From assembly GCF_001403615.1 (NCBI RefSeq), contig NZ_LN879457.1, positions 434,001 to 498,000 on the forward strand: a DNA stretch of 64,000 bases. The letters are read 5' to 3'. This stretch comes from Desnuesiella massiliensis. GTDB taxonomy: Bacteria; Bacillota; Clostridia; Clostridiales; Clostridiaceae. Positions 49,149-58,005 of the stretch are shown piece after piece (position 1 is the first letter of the stretch; every line of letters starts with the position of its first letter). Both the position numbers and the translations under genes were made by a program. The notes beneath the pieces were generated by a model. It worked only from the letters and a program-made list of their open reading frames with translations, made no database searches and had not been told where the DNA came from.

Positions 49149-50285
49149 ATGATTATAAGAGAATGCAGGGAAGAAGAACGACAAGCAACCATAGCTCTGA
49201 TTAATAGAGTTTTTAGAGAGTCAGAGAATTTAAAACCTACCATGCAGCTAGAGTTTCCTTTGCTTTTAGGGGCAAATAATGTGGAGCATATGATAATTGC
49301 CATAGAAGAGGATGAGGTTATAGGCTGTGTGAATTATTATATAAGCAATATAATTATAGAAGGTACTTCCTTAAAAGTGGCTTCCATTGGTGCTGTTTGT
49401 ACAGAGGAAAGATTTAGGGGAAAAGCTATAGCCTCTAAGCTTTTAGATTATGTGGAAAATAAAATGATATCAGAAGGAATACTTTTTGAAATAATCTCCG
49501 GTAAAAGAGGGCTTTACCTTTCTAGGGGAGCTAGTTCCATAGGAAAAAGCTATGAGTTTGAAATTAATAAGTCCATAAGTTTAAAGGATACTGCCTTTGA
49601 GTTTGAAGACTTTAACGAAAAGAACCTTGAGGATATCATAACTTTATATAATGGAGAAATAAATAGATATTATAGAAGCTATGAAGAATTTGTATTATTC
49701 AAGCAAGGAGCTACCTATAATTGGGGAAACCTTGAGTTCTATACTCTATGCCTCAAGGAAGAAAATAATATCATAGCCTATGTGGTGGTAATGGTTGATA
49801 GGAAAACTAATAAAGCCTTAATCAAAGAGTTTTCAGGTGATAGAAGAGCATTAGCCTGTTCCTTACCGAAGCTATATAATATGCTGAAAGTGGAGGAAGT
49901 AAGCTTGTTTTCTACTTGGAAGGATACTATAGTTCCACTACTTAAAAAGCAAGGATCAGTTTGCAGCGAAATCGACCAGTACTGCTCTATAAAGGTTTTA
50001 GATTATGAAGCTATGATGGAAAAGTTTATACCTTATTTTTCTCAGTATTTAAACCATGAAGAACTACAAGATTTAGAGTTTAAAAAGATAGATCAAAATT
50101 ACATCATAAAATTTAAAGAAGAGGTAATAGAATTAAAGTCTATAAAAGAAGTGAATAGACTTATTTTTGGAAGCTTAGATTTTAATCTTATGGATTTATG
50201 CAGTAATGATAAAAAGCTTTATGAGGTGTTAAATAAAGTATTTCCTATACCTTTTGTCTGGATGTGTAACATGAATTTTATATAA
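49149..50285 (+). CDS. GNAT-family N-acyltransferase, Eis-like three-part architecture
   Basis: A 378-residue protein. Residues about 1-140 form a GNAT domain with the acyl-CoA pocket motif TEERFRGKAIASKLL. A second GNAT-like region (about 145-270) and a C-terminal part (about 275-378) resembling the sterol-carrier-like domain of Eis proteins follow. It would transfer an acyl group, acetyl or succinyl, to an amine. In a locus with an NSAR-like racemase and an M20 hydrolase, acylation of an amino acid is plausible. ATG 49149 is chosen because AGAGGTGAAGG precedes it; a GTG at 49140 lies inside that site. Confidence 0.72.
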   Translation: MIIRECREEERQATIALINRVFRESENLKPTMQLEFPLLLGANNVEHMIIAIEEDEVIGCVNYYISNIIIEGTSLKVASIGAVCTEERFRGKAIASKLLDYVENKMISEGILFEIISGKRGLYLSRGASSIGKSYEFEINKSISLKDTAFEFEDFNEKNLEDIITLYNGEINRYYRSYEEFVLFKQGATYNWGNLEFYTLCLKEENNIIAYVVVMVDRKTNKALIKEFSGDRRALACSLPKLYNMLKVEEVSLFSTWKDTIVPLLKKQGSVCSEIDQYCSIKVLDYEAMMEKFIPYFSQYLNHEELQDLEFKKIDQNYIIKFKEEVIELKSIKEVNRLIFGSLDFNLMDLCSNDKKLYEVLNKVFPIPFVWMCNMNFI

Positions 50286-50321
50286 AAAATAGGAAGGGCT
50301 TATTTTACCTTCCTATTTTTT
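50284..50321. terminator. Bidirectional terminator
   Basis: AAAAAATAGGAAGG pairs with CCTTCCTATTTTTT around a ten-base loop, so T runs exist on both strands. It separates the GNAT gene from convergent hydA. Confidence 0.9.
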
Positions 50322-50330
50322 ATATAGAGA

Positions 50331-52067
50331 TTATTTTCTCTTCTTATAGTGAGTATGAAGCAATTCATGAGCCTTTTCACCATAAGGCTTTCCTAAAAAT
50401 TCATCATATAAATTCTTGATATATGGATTTTCATGAGACTTTCTTATGGTCTTATTCTTATCTTCCTTATAGATAGCTTTCATTCTCTTTTGCAGGATTT
50501 CTGTATTTCCATGGATATATGGCTGACCACCACCATCGATACATCCTCCTGGACAAGCCATGATTTCAATTAGGTGATAATTTGCTTTACCTTCTCTTAT
50601 AGCTTGAAGAAGCTTTCTAGCATTACCAAGTCCGTTAGTTATAGCCACCTTAACGTCCAAATCTTTAATTTTTACAGTAGCTTCTTTAATACCTTGAAGC
50701 CCTCTTACTGCTTCAAAGTCTAGACTTTCAAGAGGCTCCTTAGTTACCCACTCGTAAGCAGTACGTAAAGCTGCTTCCATAACACCACCGCTAGTACCAA
50801 AGATAACCGCAGCACCAGTGGACTCTCCTAAGGGATTTTCAAAAGCTTCATCTTCTAGGGAGACAAAATCTATACCAGCCTCTTTTACCATTTGAGCTAA
50901 TTCTCTTGTAGAGATAACTATGTCTACATCTGGCACTCCATTTCTAGCCATTTCAGGTCTTGCAGCCTCATACTTCTTAGCAAGGCAAGGCATAACTGAA
51001 ACCACTATTAAATCCTCAGGCTTAACTCCCATTTTTTCTGCTAAATAGGTTTTTGCTATAGCTCCAAACATTTGTTGAGGAGACTTACAAGAGGATGGAA
51101 TATCTAGTAAATCGCTAAAGTTTTGTTCTATAAAGTTTATCCAAGCAGGACAGCAGCTAGTAAGCATAGGAAGTCTTCCGCCATGCTCTAATCTGTGAAT
51201 AAATTCTGTGGCTTCCTCCATTATAGTTAGGTCTGCCGCAAAGTCGGTGTCAAAGACCTTGTCAAATCCTAAGGCGCGAAGGGCAGCTACCATTTTTCCT
51301 GTGACTAAAGTTCCGGGCTCCATACCAAACTCTTCACCAAGAGCTGTTCTTACCGCAGGAGCAGTTTGCACTATAACAGTTTTACTTTTATCGTTTAGAG
51401 CGTCCCAAACCTTTGAGACATTATTAACCTCAATTAGAGCACCGGTAGGACAGACACTTACGCATTGACCGCAGAAGGTACAGTTAGTTTGAAGCATAGG
51501 AAGCTTAAAAGCAGGGGATACCACAGTTTCAAAACCTCTGCCTACAGCAGATAGGGTACCCACAGTTTGTACTTCATTACACATGGTTTCGCAGCGTCTG
51601 CATAGAACGCATTTATCCAAATCTCTGATTATGGAGTAGCTAGAATCATCTAAATCATAGGTAGATATATCACCCTTATATTTTATTTCAAAAATTCCAA
51701 GCTCTACAGCTAGTTTCTGAAGATCGCAGTTTGTACTCTTTTTACAAAGCAGACAATCTTGAGGATGGTCTGAAAGTAAAAGCTCTACCATATTTCTTCT
51801 GGCTTTTACTGCTTTTATGGAATTTGTTTTTACTATCATGCCCATGGACACAGGGGTACAACAGGCTGGAGCAAGATTTCTTCTGCCTTCTACTTCTACC
51901 ACACAGACTCTGCAAGAGCCAGGATGATTTACAGTTTTGTTATCGTGAAGATTAAGATGGCAGAGGGTAGGTATATTTATATTTAATTTTTTAGCAGCTT
52001 CTAAGATGGTAGTACCTTGTTCAACCTCTATGGCTTTTCCGTTTATTATTAAATTAATTAAACTCAC
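50331..52067 (-). CDS. hydA: [FeFe]-hydrogenase catalytic subunit HydA (bifurcating HydABC type)
   Basis: A 578-residue enzyme. An N-terminal 2Fe-2S ferredoxin fold (residues about 1-75), a His-Cys3 4Fe-4S motif (DHPQDCLLCKKSTNCDLQ) and two 4Fe-4S motifs (CVLCRRCETMC and CTFCGQCVSVCP) precede the H-cluster domain. The last has all classical motifs: TSCCPAW, VMPCLAKKYE and MACPGGCIDGGGQP. A short C-terminal tail follows. In complex with HydB and HydC it makes or uses H2 with NADH and ferredoxin in a confurcating manner. GTG 52067 is preferred since GAGGTG lies six bases before it; GTG 52076 falls inside that site. Confidence 0.95.
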   Translation of the reverse strand: MSLINLIINGKAIEVEQGTTILEAAKKLNINIPTLCHLNLHDNKTVNHPGSCRVCVVEVEGRRNLAPACCTPVSMGMIVKTNSIKAVKARRNMVELLLSDHPQDCLLCKKSTNCDLQKLAVELGIFEIKYKGDISTYDLDDSSYSIIRDLDKCVLCRRCETMCNEVQTVGTLSAVGRGFETVVSPAFKLPMLQTNCTFCGQCVSVCPTGALIEVNNVSKVWDALNDKSKTVIVQTAPAVRTALGEEFGMEPGTLVTGKMVAALRALGFDKVFDTDFAADLTIMEEATEFIHRLEHGGRLPMLTSCCPAWINFIEQNFSDLLDIPSSCKSPQQMFGAIAKTYLAEKMGVKPEDLIVVSVMPCLAKKYEAARPEMARNGVPDVDIVISTRELAQMVKEAGIDFVSLEDEAFENPLGESTGAAVIFGTSGGVMEAALRTAYEWVTKEPLESLDFEAVRGLQGIKEATVKIKDLDVKVAITNGLGNARKLLQAIREGKANYHLIEIMACPGGCIDGGGQPYIHGNTEILQKRMKAIYKEDKNKTIRKSHENPYIKNLYDEFLGKPYGEKAHELLHTHYKKRK

Positions 52068-52087
52068 AGTGCACACCTCGCTTCTCC

Positions 52088-53983
52088 TTACTTTTTAATG
52101 ATTGCGCCTACAGGGCAAGCAGTGAAACAGCTTCCACATTTGATGCATTTAGCAGCATCTATGGTATGCTTTGTTTTAACACTGCCAGTAATACAATTTA
52201 CTGGACAATTTCTAGCACATTTAGTACATCCAATACATTTATCAGTAATCTCATATTGAACTAAATTCTTACATACACCAGCAGGGCAACGTTTTTCCTT
52301 AACATGAGCTTCGTATTCATCCATAAAATATTTCATAGTGCTTAAAACTGGGTTTGGAGCAGTTTGTCCAAGTCCGCATAAAGCAGTGTCCTTTATGGTT
52401 TCAGCTAGCTCTTTTAGCTTAATTAGATCCCGTTCAGTACCTTGACCGTTTGTTATCTTTGTTAGTATTTCAAGAAGTCTTTTATTACCAACTCTACAAG
52501 GTGTACATTTTCCGCAGGATTCATCTACGGTAAACTCTAGATAGAACTTAGCTATATCCACCATACAGTTGTCTTCATCCATTACTATCATACCGCCAGA
52601 GCCCATCATAGAACCAATGGAATTTAAGGATTCATAATCAATAGCTGTATCTAAGTTAGAAGCAGGTATGCATCCGCCAGAAGGACCACCAGTTTGTACA
52701 GCTTTAAATTTACGTCCGTTCTTTATGCCGCCGCCTATATCATAGATTATTTCCCTAAGAGTAGTTCCCATAGGTACTTCCACTAGCCCTACATTGTTTA
52801 TTTTTCCTGCAAGGGCGAATACCTTAGTTCCCTTGGAAGTATTTGTTCCAATAGAGTTATACCATTGAGCTCCATTAAGGATGATAGCAGGTATATTTGC
52901 TAAGGTTTCTACGTTATTTACGCAGGTTGGTTTCTCCCATAACCCGCTTTCTGCTGGGAAAGGAGGCTTATTAGTAGGTTCTCCACGGTTACCTTCTATA
53001 GAATGAATTAATGCGGTTTCTTCACCACATACAAAGGCTCCAGCGCCATATTTTATCTTTACATCAAAATCAAAGCCAGTACCCATGATGTTTTTGCCAA
53101 GTAGCCCGTACTCTTTAGCTTGGTTTATGGCATTTCTAAGTCTGCTTATGGCAAGAGGATATTCCGCTCTTATATAAACGCAGCCTTCAGAAGCGCCTAT
53201 GGCATAGCCTGCAATAGCCATAGCCTCAATAACACTATGAGGATCTCCTTCTAATATAGAACGATCCATGAAAGCGCCTGGGTCTCCTTCGTCAGCGTTA
53301 CAAATTATATATTTTTGATCTGCTTCATAGATTTTAGCGAAAGACCACTTTTTACCAGTAGAGAAGCCTCCTCCGCCTCTTCCTCTTAAGCCAGAGTCTA
53401 TGATTAATTTTATAACCTGATCTTGAGTCATTTCTGTTAAGCATTTTCCAAGAGCCTTGTAACCCTCAGCTGCGATGCACTCTTTTATATCATCAGGATT
53501 TATAAGTCCACAGTTTCTAAGAGCTATACGATTTTGCTTCTTATAGAAGGACATTTCATCTTGTCTTTTAACCTTCTCTTTAATGGTAGGTTCCTCGTAT
53601 AAAAGTCTATCTATAACTTTTCCCTTTAAAAGATGCTCATTAACTATTTCAGGTACATCGGAGGGTTTTACATGGACATAAAAAACATTATCTGGAAGTA
53701 CTTTTACTATAGGACCTTTTTCGCAGAAACCGAAACAGCCTGTAGGATAAACAAATACTTCTTCAGATAAATTTGCTTCTTTCACCTGGTTAATAAGATT
53801 TTCTAAAATAGCATGACTCTCTGCAGACTTACAGCCTGTACCATGGCAGACTAGTACTGTTCTTTCACACTTAGCATTCTCTGCTTTTACTTCTTCCTCA
53901 TGAGAAATCTGACGAATTTTTAAAGAGTCTTTTAAGTCATCATATAAATTTATAAGTTCATTAAAGGAATTAATTTTACTCAA
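52088..53983 (-). CDS. hydB: HydB, NuoF-like NADH- and flavin-binding hydrogenase subunit
   Basis: A 631-residue subunit. The N-terminal thioredoxin-like 2Fe-2S domain (about residues 40-130) has CHGTGCKSA and YPTGCFGFCEKGP. The NuoF core has the nucleotide-binding GLRGRGGGGFSTGKKW and FMN-binding CNADEGDPGAFMDR, followed by the 4Fe-4S motif ESCGKCTPCRVG...C. The C-terminus holds two ferredoxin clusters (CIGCTKCARNCP and CIKCGSCFTACP). It binds FMN and NADH and is the likely site of electron bifurcation. It starts at TTG 53983, eight bases after GGAGG that overlaps the hydC stop, so translation is coupled. hydA follows on the same transcript. Confidence 0.95.
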   Translation of the reverse strand: MSKINSFNELINLYDDLKDSLKIRQISHEEEVKAENAKCERTVLVCHGTGCKSAESHAILENLINQVKEANLSEEVFVYPTGCFGFCEKGPIVKVLPDNVFYVHVKPSDVPEIVNEHLLKGKVIDRLLYEEPTIKEKVKRQDEMSFYKKQNRIALRNCGLINPDDIKECIAAEGYKALGKCLTEMTQDQVIKLIIDSGLRGRGGGGFSTGKKWSFAKIYEADQKYIICNADEGDPGAFMDRSILEGDPHSVIEAMAIAGYAIGASEGCVYIRAEYPLAISRLRNAINQAKEYGLLGKNIMGTGFDFDVKIKYGAGAFVCGEETALIHSIEGNRGEPTNKPPFPAESGLWEKPTCVNNVETLANIPAIILNGAQWYNSIGTNTSKGTKVFALAGKINNVGLVEVPMGTTLREIIYDIGGGIKNGRKFKAVQTGGPSGGCIPASNLDTAIDYESLNSIGSMMGSGGMIVMDEDNCMVDIAKFYLEFTVDESCGKCTPCRVGNKRLLEILTKITNGQGTERDLIKLKELAETIKDTALCGLGQTAPNPVLSTMKYFMDEYEAHVKEKRCPAGVCKNLVQYEITDKCIGCTKCARNCPVNCITGSVKTKHTIDAAKCIKCGSCFTACPVGAIIKK

Positions 53984-53995
53984 AGTTTGTCCCTC

Positions 53996-54475
53996 CTATT
54001 CTGAATATTCAGCCAATACTTTTGGCACTTGATCTTTGGTAAAATGTCCATACACTCTATCATTAATGGTTACTACAGGAGCTAGACCACAGGCCCCTAC
54101 GCATCTCAATACTTCTAAAGTAAATTTGCCATCAGGAGTAGTTTCGCCTACTTTAATGTTTAATCTATTTTGGAATTCTTCAAGCACAGAGGCAGCGCCC
54201 CTAACAAAACAAGCAGTACCCATACAAACATTAATTACGTATTCGCCTCTAGGCTCTGTAGCAAAATAGGAGTAAAAAGTAACTACACCATAGACTTTAG
54301 AAAGAGGTATGTCCAGTTTTTCAGCAATAAAATTTTGAACTTCATTGGGCAAGTACTTGAAAATTTCTTGAGCTTTATGAAGTACTTCTATTAAAGCTCC
54401 CTTTTTATCAGATAAGCTGTCGACATAATCCGATAAAATAGCATATTTTTCGTCATTAATATGGTTTTGGCACAA
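53996..54475 (-). CDS. hydC: HydC, NuoE-like 2Fe-2S hydrogenase subunit
   Basis: A 159-residue thioredoxin-like ferredoxin of the NuoE family. The 2Fe-2S ligands are in CMGTACFVRG near residue 87 and CVGACGLAPV near 128. It opens with a helical domain (GALIEVLHKAQEIFKYLPNEV). It transfers electrons within the HydABC complex. The start is TTG 54475, eight bases after GGGGGT; no ATG fits. It is first in the leftward operon hydC-hydB-hydA. Confidence 0.93.
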   Translation of the reverse strand: MCQNHINDEKYAILSDYVDSLSDKKGALIEVLHKAQEIFKYLPNEVQNFIAEKLDIPLSKVYGVVTFYSYFATEPRGEYVINVCMGTACFVRGAASVLEEFQNRLNIKVGETTPDGKFTLEVLRCVGACGLAPVVTINDRVYGHFTKDQVPKVLAEYSE

Positions 54476-54893
54476 AGAAAACTACCCCCTTATTTATATA
54501 ATTAGGAAAATATATTAAAATTAATTAAATTATAATGTAACCCTTTGCAGAAATCAATGATAAAATTTTAACATCGATAAAAAATATTTAATTTTCTAAA
54601 TATAATGAATATTTTTCGCATTGTTCTAGTTTTATCCACAGAAATTTAGAAAGTTTTCATTATTAAATCTATGCTTTTAATTTTAGAATGAGTACAATAT
54701 TTTGCTTAAAAAATTTTCTGTACTCCTTTGAGGATTATGAGGGGAGGTTTTATCTGTAAGCATTTTTGTTGAAAAATAGTCAAAGTCTTAATTTGTCGAA
54801 TATAATAAAATAAATTTTAAAAGATACCCCCCTAAAAATGGAAGTGATTTACGTATATATTTAGTACAAGAATAAAATTTTAAGGAGCGTACT
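54476..54893. other. Divergent intergenic region between hydC and the kinase gene
   Basis: About 420 A/T-rich bases with promoters for both directions. On the plus strand TATAAT stands at 54801-54806, with only a weak TAGTCA 17 bases before it. No clear Rex-type palindrome, hairpin or further gene was seen. Confidence 0.45.
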
Positions 54894-56105
54894 ATGCTTA
54901 GTAAAGGATATATTCTAGATGATAGATATGAGGTCATAAAAGTTCTAGGAAGTGGAGGCATGGGAAAGGTTTATTTATGCAAGAATATTAGATTAGATAA
55001 TCTTTGGTCTATAAAGGAAGTTGAGATAGATTCCAATAATAATATGGATGTACTAACAGAGGCTGATATATTAAAGGATTTAGATCATCCTTGTATACCT
55101 AAAATTGTGGATAGATTTTATGAAGATAAAAAGGTTTATATGGTTATGGAATATATTGAAGGGATGACTCTTAAAGAATATACTAAGAAAAATAGTGATC
55201 TAGACATAGAGAGGTTTTGCCAAATTATTTTAAAAATATGTGATATTATTAGTTATCTGCATGGACTAAATCCTCCAATAATATATATGGATTTAAAGCC
55301 CTCAAATATAATAATAACCCCCACTGAAAAAATAGTACTTATTGACTTTGGTATTTCCAGAGTTAACAGAGCCTCAGATACTATACCTATAGTAAAAATA
55401 GGATCTAATGGCTTTGCGGCGCCAGAGCAATATGGTTTAGGGAAAACCTCAGAACAAACAGATATCTATGGTATAGGAATGGTGATGTATTTTCTAGTCA
55501 GGGGGAAAGCGGCATCTACTCCTTTAGAGCCTCTTATGGATGAAAATTATGATATTAACATGGACAAGGATTTAAAGAGAATAATACAAAAAGCTGTCCA
55601 AGTAGAACCTAAGGATCGTTATACTTCTGTGGAAGAGCTAAAAGATGATCTTAGGGGACTTAATAGCAAAAGTGAATACGAAAAAACGAGAGTCTTAGGT
55701 AGTATGGATATTGATAGTAATAGTAATAGTAATAGTAATAGTAATAACAATGACCCTAAACCTAAGCAGACGAGCAAAAAACATAAAATGCCATCTAATG
55801 TTAGACTAAAGAAAATTTCCTTAGTATTTTCAGCATTGGTGATAGCTTTCTTTTCAATATTATATGTGACAAATGCGTTTAATAATAAAACAGAGGATGA
55901 AAAAATTCTATCAGAACCAGAGGTAAAGAGTAAGGTAGAGGAAACTACCCCAGTAGTAATACCCCAGCAGCCTAAAGTAGAGCCTGCAGTGGAACCAGCA
56001 AAGGAAGCTATAAAAGAAGATGAAAACAAGGATAAGGATGAAGAAAAAAATACAGAATGGCCCATTAAAGGAAAAGGGAAGTATAAGGAAAAAAAGAAAA
56101 AGTGA
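54894..56105 (+). CDS. Membrane-anchored Ser/Thr protein kinase (PknB-like, without PASTA repeats)
   Basis: A 403-residue eukaryotic-type kinase. Residues about 10-265 form the kinase domain, with glycine loop GSGGMGKVYL, the Lys in WSIKEVEI, catalytic MDLKPSN near residue 137 and DFGISR near 156, and FAAPEQYG (activation/APE). A Ser/Asn repeat (codons AATAGT repeated) at about 277-285 links to a single membrane helix at about 309-330 (SLVFSALVIAFFSILYV). The external tail is short, rich in Glu and Lys, and has no PASTA modules, so it probably does not sense muropeptides. ATG 54894 follows AAGGAG. No partner phosphatase adjoins it. Confidence 0.88.
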   Translation: MLSKGYILDDRYEVIKVLGSGGMGKVYLCKNIRLDNLWSIKEVEIDSNNNMDVLTEADILKDLDHPCIPKIVDRFYEDKKVYMVMEYIEGMTLKEYTKKNSDLDIERFCQIILKICDIISYLHGLNPPIIYMDLKPSNIIITPTEKIVLIDFGISRVNRASDTIPIVKIGSNGFAAPEQYGLGKTSEQTDIYGIGMVMYFLVRGKAASTPLEPLMDENYDINMDKDLKRIIQKAVQVEPKDRYTSVEELKDDLRGLNSKSEYEKTRVLGSMDIDSNSNSNSNSNNNDPKPKQTSKKHKMPSNVRLKKISLVFSALVIAFFSILYVTNAFNNKTEDEKILSEPEVKSKVEETTPVVIPQQPKVEPAVEPAKEAIKEDENKDKDEEKNTEWPIKGKGKYKEKKKK

Positions 56106-56137
56106 TGGAAATTAAATATATAAATTTTAATCATTTG

Positions 56138-56169
56138 TTCCTTCCTTATGGGAGGAATTTTTATTTTTA
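56138..56169 (+). terminator. Terminator of the kinase gene
   Basis: TTCCTTCC and GGGAGGAA pair around TTAT, followed by TTTTTATTTTTA, 32 bases after the stop codon. Confidence 0.8.
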
Positions 56170-56259
56170 AGCACACTTTTATATAATTATTAATACAATA
56201 AATGTTTATATTTGCAAATGATTCATGATAAACTTAAATAGAATTATGGCATATTTGAT

Positions 56260-56628
56260 ATGGATATTGTTCTGGTGAATTATCATTCTACACAACTTAA
56301 GGCTAAAGAGATCTTTAAGGCCATTAACATAAAAAATAGTGTTTCACAAAACTTTAGTGAAATTAGTATTAAAGATAATAATACAAGATATCCTGATTAT
56401 TGGCTTACTGATAAAAAGTTGAATGCTAAACGTTTTAAGAATGTTTTTATTATATCTACAAACCAGGATGTATTTATAAAGTTTGCATGTGATATTGAGT
56501 ATATGATGATAGAAGAAGATGGTGAACAGTATAATTTTGATTTTCATATCCATGAAGATTTAATAGGTACATCAAAAGATAATGGATTTAATTTTTTGTA
56601 TTATTATCGAAAGGAAAATGAAGAATAA
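56260..56628 (+). CDS. Hypothetical protein, 122 residues
   Basis: A cytoplasmic protein starting MDIVLVNYHSTQLKAKEIF with no recognised domain, signal or membrane segment. It is acidic toward its end and contains FDFHIHEDL. The first ATG lacks a convincing ribosome binding site, and upstream stop codons rule out a much longer form. Codon content is normal for the region. The gene may be real but weakly translated, or part of an unknown element; a hairpin with T run follows about 140 bases downstream. No function is offered. Confidence 0.45.
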   Translation: MDIVLVNYHSTQLKAKEIFKAINIKNSVSQNFSEISIKDNNTRYPDYWLTDKKLNAKRFKNVFIISTNQDVFIKFACDIEYMMIEEDGEQYNFDFHIHEDLIGTSKDNGFNFLYYYRKENEE

Positions 56629-56768
56629 GCAATCTTATTTGAGTAATAGCTTAGGAAAATTTTTAATTATCTATTGAATTATTACCAAAATTTGTGATAT
56701 ACTTATTAAGTGAGCGGATTGCGGGACTGTGCAATTGGCTTATGATGTTATGAATAAATATTCTTTAA

Positions 56769-56815
56769 AGCAATAGGAAGCTTGGCAGAGCTACTTATTG
56801 CTTTCTTTTTTGTCA
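56769..56815 (+). terminator. Hairpin with T run
   Basis: AGCAATA with TATTGCT, and AAGCT with AGCT inside, form a stem followed by TTCTTTTTTG on the plus strand. It overlaps the stop codon of the leftward small gene. Confidence 0.55.
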
Positions 56816-56976
56816 ATATTTAATGTAACTTCAGAGGAGAACTCATCCTTCTTAACAGTTGTCTTTGCTTGGAACAAAGCCTTCATTATATCTTGTCTAT
56901 AACAGAATCCAAGCAGCATAGCAACAATTCCGAATATCGTTACACATAAAATAGTAATAATAAAATTTAGATTCAC
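56791..56976 (-). CDS. Small single-span membrane protein (61 residues)
   Basis: It starts at GTG 56976, nine bases after AAAGGAG, so translation is likely. Residues about 4-25 (NFIITILCVTIFGIVAMLLG) form one membrane helix, followed by a short basic-acidic cytoplasmic tail ending DKKESNK. The size and layout are like those of small regulatory or toxin-like membrane peptides. No antitoxin RNA is proved, but terminal inverted repeats surround the gene. No family was recognised. Confidence 0.6.
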   Translation of the reverse strand: MNLNFIITILCVTIFGIVAMLLGFCYRQDIMKALFQAKTTVKKDEFSSEVTLNIDKKESNK

Positions 56977-57026
56977 AAGACCACACTCCTTTTATAAATA
57001 TATGGATAGGTGCAATCTGCTCACTT

Positions 57027-57246
57027 TTTGAATAGAATTTAGAAAATGATATATGTTTGTAGCTTAATTATAGCATATATCCTTTTAAATCATATTGTAG
57101 ATTACATGAAAACGCTAATTTTTGTAATTAATTTCGGTAAAAATTTAATCCTATTAACTAAATTGTTAATTTTGCAGGAAGGTATTTATGAATTAATATA
57201 GAATATTTAATTAAGGACAAATCAATATAAAGGGGCATGATACTAT
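57027..57246. other. Intergenic region before agrA
   Basis: About 220 A/T-rich bases before the response regulator gene. TATAGAATATTTAATTAAGG near 57196 may include its promoter; AAGGGG lies before the ATG. No other structure was recognised. Confidence 0.4.
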
Positions 57247-58005
57247 ATGTACAATATATTAATTTTAGAAGATGATTGTATTCAGTTGAGAACCCTGTCA
57301 GATATTATAAAACAATCAAGCGACATGTATCAAGTATATGAAGCCACTAATACTGCAGAGGCTTTTAAAATAGCTCAGCAGAAGATGATTAATCTTTTCT
57401 ATATTGATATTAATTTAAAAAATGAATCAGGTCTTAATTTTGCTCTCGAAATAAGAAAAATAAAAAAGTATGGACTAACCTGGATAATATTTGTGACGAT
57501 TTACAAAGAGTTTATGCTTTCAGCCTTCAAGAAAATTCATTGTTATGATTATATACTAAAGCCTTATAATAAGGAAAACATCCAAAGGATAACAAAGTTT
57601 TTGCTGTTAGACAGCTGTGAACAACTTGCTGTCACGGAAACCATGGAGAAATTTATAATCGTTCCAATAAAGAACATCCAGGTAAAGATATTTATTAATG
57701 AAATAATTTTCGTGGAAGTTTTTATTAGAACCTCGATAATTCATACCATAAGCGGTTCTTTCACCATAGACTATTTATCACTTAAGAAACTAAATTCAAT
57801 GATAGAAGATAAGAACATCCTTCAGAGCCATAGATCTTATTTGGTTAATATTAAATATATCAATAAGATTGAAAAAACTAATGATAAAACTTCTTGCAAG
57901 ATTTATTTTTATAATACTGATGAGACCGCATTATTAGGAAACAATTATAAGAAGTGTATAATGGACCGGTTTAATAATATTGTGGGTGGGGAGATAGATG
58001 AGTGA
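57247..58005 (+). CDS. agrA: AgrA-like LytTR response regulator
   Basis: A 252-residue response regulator. The N-terminal receiver (about residues 1-120) has the acidic pair LEDD, the phospho-acceptor Asp in FYIDINL near residue 54 and the Lys in YILKPYN near 107. The C-terminal LytTR DNA-binding domain (about 138-248) has IIFVEVF, LQSHRSYLVNIKYI and LLGNNYKKCI. LytTR regulators of this size control agr-type quorum sensing. It overlaps the kinase gene agrC by eight bases. It should activate agrBD, which faces it, and probably other targets. Confidence 0.88.
   Translation: MYNILILEDDCIQLRTLSDIIKQSSDMYQVYEATNTAEAFKIAQQKMINLFYIDINLKNESGLNFALEIRKIKKYGLTWIIFVTIYKEFMLSAFKKIHCYDYILKPYNKENIQRITKFLLLDSCEQLAVTETMEKFIIVPIKNIQVKIFINEIIFVEVFIRTSIIHTISGSFTIDYLSLKKLNSMIEDKNILQSHRSYLVNIKYINKIEKTNDKTSCKIYFYNTDETALLGNNYKKCIMDRFNNIVGGEIDE

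Larger units (their letters stand above)
56709..57025. repeat. Inverted repeats flanking a small membrane-protein gene
   Basis: AAGTGAGCGGATTGC at 56709-56723 and GCAATCTGCTCACTT at 57012-57026 are inverted copies differing at one of 15 positions. Between them lie a hairpin and the 61-codon gene at 56791-56976. The arrangement resembles a very small mobile cassette or matched transcript ends; neither is proved. Confidence 0.5.

Noticed and set aside
54476..54893. Rex-binding palindrome before hydC
   Set aside because: Some TTAA-rich stretches are present, but none makes a convincing TTGTTAA-N4-TTAACAA-type palindrome.
55619..56176. Minus-strand frame of 185 codons opposite the kinase gene
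   Set aside because: Its Leu- and Ser-rich runs are the antisense of the kinase linker and charged tail; the kinase motifs make the plus strand certain.
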